In this document: positions 59,617 through 64,000 of the stretch, piece after piece
Layout of the letters: the number at the start of each line of letters is the position of its first letter
How positions within the stretch are numbered: the stretch's first letter is position 1
Assembly (NCBI GenBank): GCA_963723965.1
Contig: CAVRSV010000014.1
Span: forward strand, 227,713-291,712
Direction of reading: 5' to 3'
Origin: JARRKC01 sp963723965
Lineage (GTDB): Bacteria > Acidobacteriota > UBA6911 > RPQK01 > JAPXNP01
DNA length: 64,000 bases
The notes under the pieces: generated by a model
Databases searched by the model: none
What the model was told of the DNA's origin: nothing
What the model saw: only the letters and a program-made list of their open reading frames with translations
Position numbers and translations under genes: made by a program

Positions 59617-59858
59617 GCTCCTGTCCTTTGTTTTCCACCCCCGCTTCGGACCCGTCAGACCGCGCTTCCGGGGCCGGCACTCCGTTCGATTATAGCCGGG
59701 AAAAGCCCTGCGGGCGGTCACATTCTGAGCCCCGGGTTCGAGCATAAAGTCGGGGGTGGATTCGGTCGATGATAAAGCAGGGTCCGCCTACAGCGGGACT
59801 CATGCTACAGACACGATCATGCGGGAGTGCTGAAGTTTCATTGAAGGAGCGCGAGTAC

Positions 59859-61988
59859 ATGTGGAACAACCTTAGCCTGAGTCGGAAACTGGCCCTTGGA
59901 TTCGTGGCGAGCGCACTGATCCTCACGGTTCTCGTCGTGCAGAGTTCCCGGACGCTCGGATCGCTGGACACGCTGCAGTCGGAGTCGACGCAGAGGAGTG
60001 CCGAGATGCTCGTGGCGGCCCAGGGGGCGTTGCTCTCCGCTCGGATGTACCAGGCCGCAGGAGATACCCTGGAGGCCGGCGGCACCGACCAGATCATTGA
60101 GGAATGGGCTGCGGCCAAGGGGGAGCTGCAGTCGCAGTTGAACGTCATCGAGCAGACGGCGACGTCGGACGCAGCCCAGGTCTGTATCGACAGAGCGCAG
60201 ACTGCCGTTGGCGAAACAGTGCGCCTGTACGATCGAGAACTGGCGGCCTCGCCAGGCAAGGGGGCGCTGTCGAGCGCCATGCTCAACTCCGTCGTCGCCA
60301 AGGTTCACGCAGAGGCGGATCAGGTCGCCGACTGCTTTCGGAATTTCTCGGCAAAGCTGGACTCGGAGAACGCGGACGCCGCCGATCGCTTCGCAGCGTT
60401 GAGCTCGAAATCGAGAACCTCGTCCATCATTCTCGCTCTCCTGGGTCTGGTGGGCATCGGGGTCATAGGCTTCTTGACGATCCGGACGGTCGGCGGACCC
60501 GTGCGGCTCCTGGTGGAACGGATCGAGGCGCTCTCCGGAGGACACATCTCACCGAAGCTCAAGCTGAATCGCAGCGACGAATTCGGCCGCATTGCCGGAG
60601 CTCTGGATCTCTTCTCCGATCGGATGGAGGCGCTGGTCTTCGGTCTGTTCGAAGCTTTGGCTGCGGGGAAGCTCGACCTGCAGACCGACGATCAATCCCA
60701 TGGGGATGAAATCGCGCCCCGCCTGAGAAAGCTCATGGCCTCCATTCGGGGCCTGACGTCGGAAATCCGGCAGCTCTACGAGGCAGCGCTCAAGGGACGT
60801 CTGGACTATCGCGCCGACACCTTGAAGTTCGAGGGTGAGTACTCCGAGATGATCCGAGGCATCAACAACACGCTCGATGCCTTTCTGGCTCCGGTGAACG
60901 AGGCCGCCGTCGTGCTGGAAGCGGTGGCAGCGCAGAATCTTCAAAGTCGGGTCACCGGAGACTACCAGGGGGGACATGCCCGGATCAAAGAATCGCTCAA
61001 TTCCGCGGTGGCGAACCTCGATCAGAGCCTGCGCCACGTCACGGATGGAGCCAACCAGGTCGCTTCCGCCGCGCAGCAGATTGGATCCGGAAGCCACAGC
61101 CTCGCCCGCAGCGCCTCCGAACAGGCGGCGACGCTCGAAGAGATCGCCGGGAGCCTGCAGGAGGTCTCGGGCATGGCCGGCGGCAATGCCGCCAGCGCCC
61201 ACAAAGCCCAGAGCCTGGTCGAAGAAGCCCATACCAGCTCGGCACAGGGCGTCCGGAACATGGAAAGCCTGAGTTCCGCGATGGAAAGGATCAAGTCATC
61301 GTCGGATCAGACTGCCAAGATCGTCAAGACCATTGACGAGATCGCCTTTCAGACCAACCTGCTCGCCCTGAACGCCGCGGTCGAAGCCGCCCGGGCCGGG
61401 GAGTCCGGCAAGGGCTTCGCGGTCGTGGCGGAGGAAGTCCGGAATCTGGCCATGCGCAGTGCCGAGGCCGCCAAGAACACGGCCTCACTGATCGAGGAGG
61501 CCGTTCACAATGCGGAAGAGGGCTTCACCCTCAACGCCACCGTCCTCGCGCAACTCCAGGAGATCAATCGCAAGGTCGAGTCGGCCAGTACCAGCATGAC
61601 CGAGGTTGCCCTCGCTTCCGAGCAGCAGCGCGAGGCAGTCAATCAGGTCAACAAGGCCATCGAGCAGATGAATCAGTTGACGCAGTCAACTGCGGCCAAC
61701 GCCGAGCAGTCGGCCAGCGCCGCGGAGGAGCTCTCGAGCCAGGCCGAATCGATGAAGGATCTGGTTGGCGGCTTCAAGTTGAGCGGCATGACATCCTCGA
61801 CCTACAGGGGGGCGTCACATCGATCCGACGCTCGGTTCGGAGACGAGACCGGGACGCCGGAGACCGACCTCCGCCCGTTCGTCGGCAGCCGCAGGCAGGC
61901 CAAGGCAAACGGACATTCAAAGAAGGTACAGCCCGCGGAACTCGCTCTTCCCATAGACCCCGGGGATGCAGCCCTCGGCGAGTTCTGA
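59859..61988 (+). CDS. Methyl-accepting chemotaxis protein with repeated HAMP-like modules
   Basis: A 709-residue receptor. AAGGAG nine bases before ATG 59859. Membrane helix 1 (about 10-28), helical periplasmic sensor (about 29-185) with two cysteines, helix 2 (about 188-210), HAMP, then at least two further HAMP-like units (AALKGRLDYRADTLKFEGEY and VAAQNLQSRVTGDYQGGHAR), and a signalling coiled coil with the conserved tip EIAFQTNLLALNAAVEAARAGESGKGFAVVAEEVRNLA. Ends in a flexible tail without a CheR-docking pentapeptide. It would control CheA and flagellar or pilus motility; no che genes are in the window. Confidence 0.93.
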   Translation: MWNNLSLSRKLALGFVASALILTVLVVQSSRTLGSLDTLQSESTQRSAEMLVAAQGALLSARMYQAAGDTLEAGGTDQIIEEWAAAKGELQSQLNVIEQTATSDAAQVCIDRAQTAVGETVRLYDRELAASPGKGALSSAMLNSVVAKVHAEADQVADCFRNFSAKLDSENADAADRFAALSSKSRTSSIILALLGLVGIGVIGFLTIRTVGGPVRLLVERIEALSGGHISPKLKLNRSDEFGRIAGALDLFSDRMEALVFGLFEALAAGKLDLQTDDQSHGDEIAPRLRKLMASIRGLTSEIRQLYEAALKGRLDYRADTLKFEGEYSEMIRGINNTLDAFLAPVNEAAVVLEAVAAQNLQSRVTGDYQGGHARIKESLNSAVANLDQSLRHVTDGANQVASAAQQIGSGSHSLARSASEQAATLEEIAGSLQEVSGMAGGNAASAHKAQSLVEEAHTSSAQGVRNMESLSSAMERIKSSSDQTAKIVKTIDEIAFQTNLLALNAAVEAARAGESGKGFAVVAEEVRNLAMRSAEAAKNTASLIEEAVHNAEEGFTLNATVLAQLQEINRKVESASTSMTEVALASEQQREAVNQVNKAIEQMNQLTQSTAANAEQSASAAEELSSQAESMKDLVGGFKLSGMTSSTYRGASHRSDARFGDETGTPETDLRPFVGSRRQAKANGHSKKVQPAELALPIDPGDAALGEF

Positions 61989-62133
61989 GGCCGGGGCGGC
62001 CCCTGTCCGGTCCAGCTTGAGTGTGACGGCGCGATCGAATAGGATTGTGGAAAGCGCTAACTTCAAACCACTTCGCGTGATCCCACCCGGAGGAGATTCG
62101 TGCGGTCAAGCGAAGGGAATCCCGCTGTGCAGA

Positions 62134-62955
62134 ATGTCGAAATCTGAGATTCGACCGAAACGAGTGCCGACACGAGCCCGTTTGGCGGACTTCGCCGTTT
62201 TCATTCGGCCTGCGATGCAGTGGCTGCCGGTCTGGCTGATGGCCTTTCTTGCCCTGCAACCGAGCGTCGTTGCCGGTCCGCCGTTTGTGACCGACGATCC
62301 GGCATCCCTGCCCCTGCACACGGGGGAATTCTATCTGTTTGCTGCGGGCGCGCACTCGGCTTTCGACAACAGCCTCGATGCAGGGCCGGGCATCGAACTC
62401 AACTACAGTGCGTTCCCTAATACCTTCTTTCATCTGGTAGTTCCGCTGGCGTACAGCCATCCCTTCGGCGAGCCCTCGGCGACGGGACTCGGAGACGTGG
62501 AGACTGGTTTCAAGTGGCACTTCGTCGAACAGTCCCACAGCCGACCCGACGTGGGGATCTTTCCTTTCCTCGAGCTGCCGACAGGCAGCCGGGACCGGGG
62601 TCTGGGGAACGGGCGCCCCCAGGTCTTTCTGCCGGTATGGCTGGGCAAGGATTCGGGCCGCTGGACGGTCTACGGCGGGGGAGGCTACTGGATCAATCCG
62701 GGAAAGGGTAACCGGAACTGGTGGTTCTCGGGGGTCGTGATCCAGCGCCAGATCACGGACCGGCTCTACCTGGGCACCGATTTCTTCCACCAGACAGCCG
62801 ATACACAGGACGGGGCCGCCGGCACCGGCTTCGACGTCGGGGGCGGCTGGACGCTGACCGGACCCTATCAGGTCCTCTTCTCGGCCGGTCGGAATCTCCA
62901 GAATCCGAGCGACAGCCTCTTCTTTGGCTACGTGGCCCTGTACCGGACCTTTTGA
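62134..62955 (+). CDS. Outer-membrane beta-barrel protein (transporter-like)
   Basis: A 273-residue protein. An exported segment lies at about residues 27-48 (MQWLPVWLMAFLALQPSVVA), then GPPFVTDDPASLPLHTGEFYLF and alternating beta-strands ending in YVALYRTF, a terminal aromatic typical of outer-membrane barrels. GPPFVTDDP openings occur in putative outer-membrane transporters of the MetA phenol-pathway type. The start is uncertain: ATG 62134 has only a distant AAGGGA, and ATG 62215 would begin right at the signal peptide. The substrate is unknown. Convergent with the mutase gene. Confidence 0.72.
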   Translation: MSKSEIRPKRVPTRARLADFAVFIRPAMQWLPVWLMAFLALQPSVVAGPPFVTDDPASLPLHTGEFYLFAAGAHSAFDNSLDAGPGIELNYSAFPNTFFHLVVPLAYSHPFGEPSATGLGDVETGFKWHFVEQSHSRPDVGIFPFLELPTGSRDRGLGNGRPQVFLPVWLGKDSGRWTVYGGGGYWINPGKGNRNWWFSGVVIQRQITDRLYLGTDFFHQTADTQDGAAGTGFDVGGGWTLTGPYQVLFSAGRNLQNPSDSLFFGYVALYRTF

Positions 62956-62988
62956 GCGCAGTCCCCGGCTGCCCGAGTGAGGCTGCCT

Positions 62989-64000
62989 TCAGAGCAGGGC
63001 GGGTTCCTGGTAGGCCCCAAACACTTCACGCAGGGCGCTGCACATTTCTCCCAGAGTCGCGTAGGCCCGGACGGCATCCAGCAGCGGCGGCATGAGATTG
63101 TCGTCAGCGCGGGCCGCCGACTCGAGTTGCCGGAGGGCGCGCGACACTGCAGACTCGCTTCGATCCGCTTTCACTCCTTGCAGGTATCTGACCTGTGTCC
63201 GGCGGACCTCCTCACCGATCTGCAGGGTTGAGACTCGCTCCTCCTCACTGCCCGTGTAGGCGTTGACCCCCACGATGAGCTGTTCCTCGCTCTCGATGGC
63301 CAACTGATAGCGGTAGGAGGCGTCCTGGATCTCGCGCTGAGGAAAGCCCTGTGCGATCGAAGCGACCATGCCGCCGCGCGAATCGATGTCGCGAATGTAC
63401 TCGACGGCCTCGGCTTCCAGTTCGTTGGTCAGCGCCTCTACGAAGTAGGAGCCCCCGAGAGGATCCACGGTGTTCGTGACGCCGCTCTCGTGGGCGATGA
63501 TCTGCTGGGTCCGCAGCGCCAGGCGGGCAGTCTCCTCGGTCGGAAGGGCCAGGGCTTCGTCGAGTGCGTTGGTGTGCAACGAGTTCGTGCCCCCGAGGAC
63601 TCCCGCCAGGGATTGCAGGCTGGCCCGGATCACGTTGTTCATCGGCTGCTGGGCCGTCAGGCTGCAGCCGGCCGTCTGGGCGTGGAGGCGGCACATCCAC
63701 GACCGTTCATTGGCGGCCCCGAATCGATCCCGCATGATCGTCGCCCACAGGCGTCGGGCCGCCCGGAACTTGGCAATTTCCTCGAAGAAATCGTTGTGGC
63801 AGTTGAAGAAGAAGGAGAGACGCGGAGCGAAGTCATCGACCGACATTCCCCGCTGCAGACAGGCTTCCACATACTCGATTCCGTCCCGCAGTGTGAATGC
63901 CAGCTCCTGGGCCGCCGTCGAACCGGCTTCCCGGATGTGATACCCGCTGATCGAGATCGAGTTGTAGCGGGTAGTAAGACCACGAACGAGGCCGACATAG
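62989..64000 (-). CDS. Acyl-CoA (methylmalonyl-CoA) mutase large subunit, C-terminal part, cut by window edge
   Basis: The frame is open from the right edge to 62989 (337 codons present). It shows the catalytic barrel of the B12-dependent mutase family: YNSISISGYHIREAGSTAAQELAF, RLSFFFNCHNDFFEEIAKFRAARRLW, HAQTAGCSLTAQQPMNNVIRASLQSLA, LGGTNSLHTNALDEALALPTE and NTVDPLGGSYFVEALT. There is no B12 domain at the C-terminus, so this is the separate large-chain type. Its N-terminus is outside the window. The B12 chain is encoded 3.4 kb downstream on the same strand. Confidence 0.93.
   Translation of the reverse strand, partial: YVGLVRGLTTRYNSISISGYHIREAGSTAAQELAFTLRDGIEYVEACLQRGMSVDDFAPRLSFFFNCHNDFFEEIAKFRAARRLWATIMRDRFGAANERSWMCRLHAQTAGCSLTAQQPMNNVIRASLQSLAGVLGGTNSLHTNALDEALALPTEETARLALRTQQIIAHESGVTNTVDPLGGSYFVEALTNELEAEAVEYIRDIDSRGGMVASIAQGFPQREIQDASYRYQLAIESEEQLIVGVNAYTGSEEERVSTLQIGEEVRRTQVRYLQGVKADRSESAVSRALRQLESAARADDNLMPPLLDAVRAYATLGEMCSALREVFGAYQEPALL

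Noticed and set aside
62100..62147. Short upstream frame (GTG 62100, 15 codons) behind AGGAG, overlapping the start of the outer-membrane protein
   Set aside because: It is too short to judge as a gene or leader peptide; no attenuator-like structure was seen.
1..64000. tRNA, rRNA, transposase, integrase, phage or att-like signals
   Set aside because: No cloverleaf-like gene ends, IS inverted repeats or recombinase motifs were recognised on either strand.

Overview
The window is high-GC bacterial chromosome, densely coded on both strands, and looks like ordinary core genome of an Acidobacteriota member. I infer the phylum from four things: a VWFA-related protein of the type common in that phylum (57340-58476), an Oar-like TonB receptor with an N-terminal carboxypeptidase-regulatory domain (761-3424), an Aquifex-type aconitase (22275-24227), and many secreted hydrolases and lipoproteins. 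Heptosyltransferase and heptose kinase genes, OmpA, TonB and SurA-like proteins show a Gram-negative envelope with LPS-type sugars. I found no rRNA, tRNA, CRISPR array, phage gene, transposase or IS end.

Layout. 1-4968: a cut-off membrane glycosyltransferase, a TonB receptor with a small Cys/His-rich partner, and a secreted protein. 5171-9446: amidohydrolase + DinB, P5C dehydrogenase, YbaK-type deacylase. 9470-17484 (minus): radical SAM protein, M48 protease, proB, proA, an MFS transporter and a GH51 arabinofuranosidase. 17625-31383: small membrane protein, SYLF protein, histidine kinase + DinB, SurA-like PPIase, aconitase, pilin-like protein, cyclophilin, CDF transporter, OmpA protein, lipoprotein, NtrC-type regulator, sugar-nucleotide transferase. 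31732-40483: a DUF1080-PHP fusion, a two-gene 2-keto-3-deoxypentonate to 2-oxoglutarate operon, arfB, a large M14-like protein, purF. 40760-46120: lsrF, an epimerase and an aldolase/dehydrogenase, then ruvAB. 46182-50629: MoxR against DUF58-transglutaminase. 50786-54547: rimO-yacG-pgpA-cinA-thpR. 54544-58476: heptose genes, DUF4203 and VWFA proteins. 58503-64000: SprT-like protein and the two chains of a B12-dependent acyl-CoA mutase, enclosing a chemotaxis receptor and an outer-membrane protein on the other strand.

Genes that work together: proB/proA make proline and pruA degrades it. GH51, the MFS transporter and the ketodeoxypentonate pair could form a pentose-to-2-oxoglutarate route, although its first oxidation steps are not in the window. 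The lsrF-epimerase-aldolase/SDR cassette looks like a sugar-phosphate pathway outside the usual AI-2 (lsr) setting, and it is the best candidate here for an undescribed system. Two genes carry apparent single-base frameshifts: purF, in a C7 tract, and the SYLF protein, inside its signal peptide. They are either sequence errors or real lesions.

Limits: everything here comes from reading the sequence. Family names rest on recognised motifs and remembered homologues, not on database searches.
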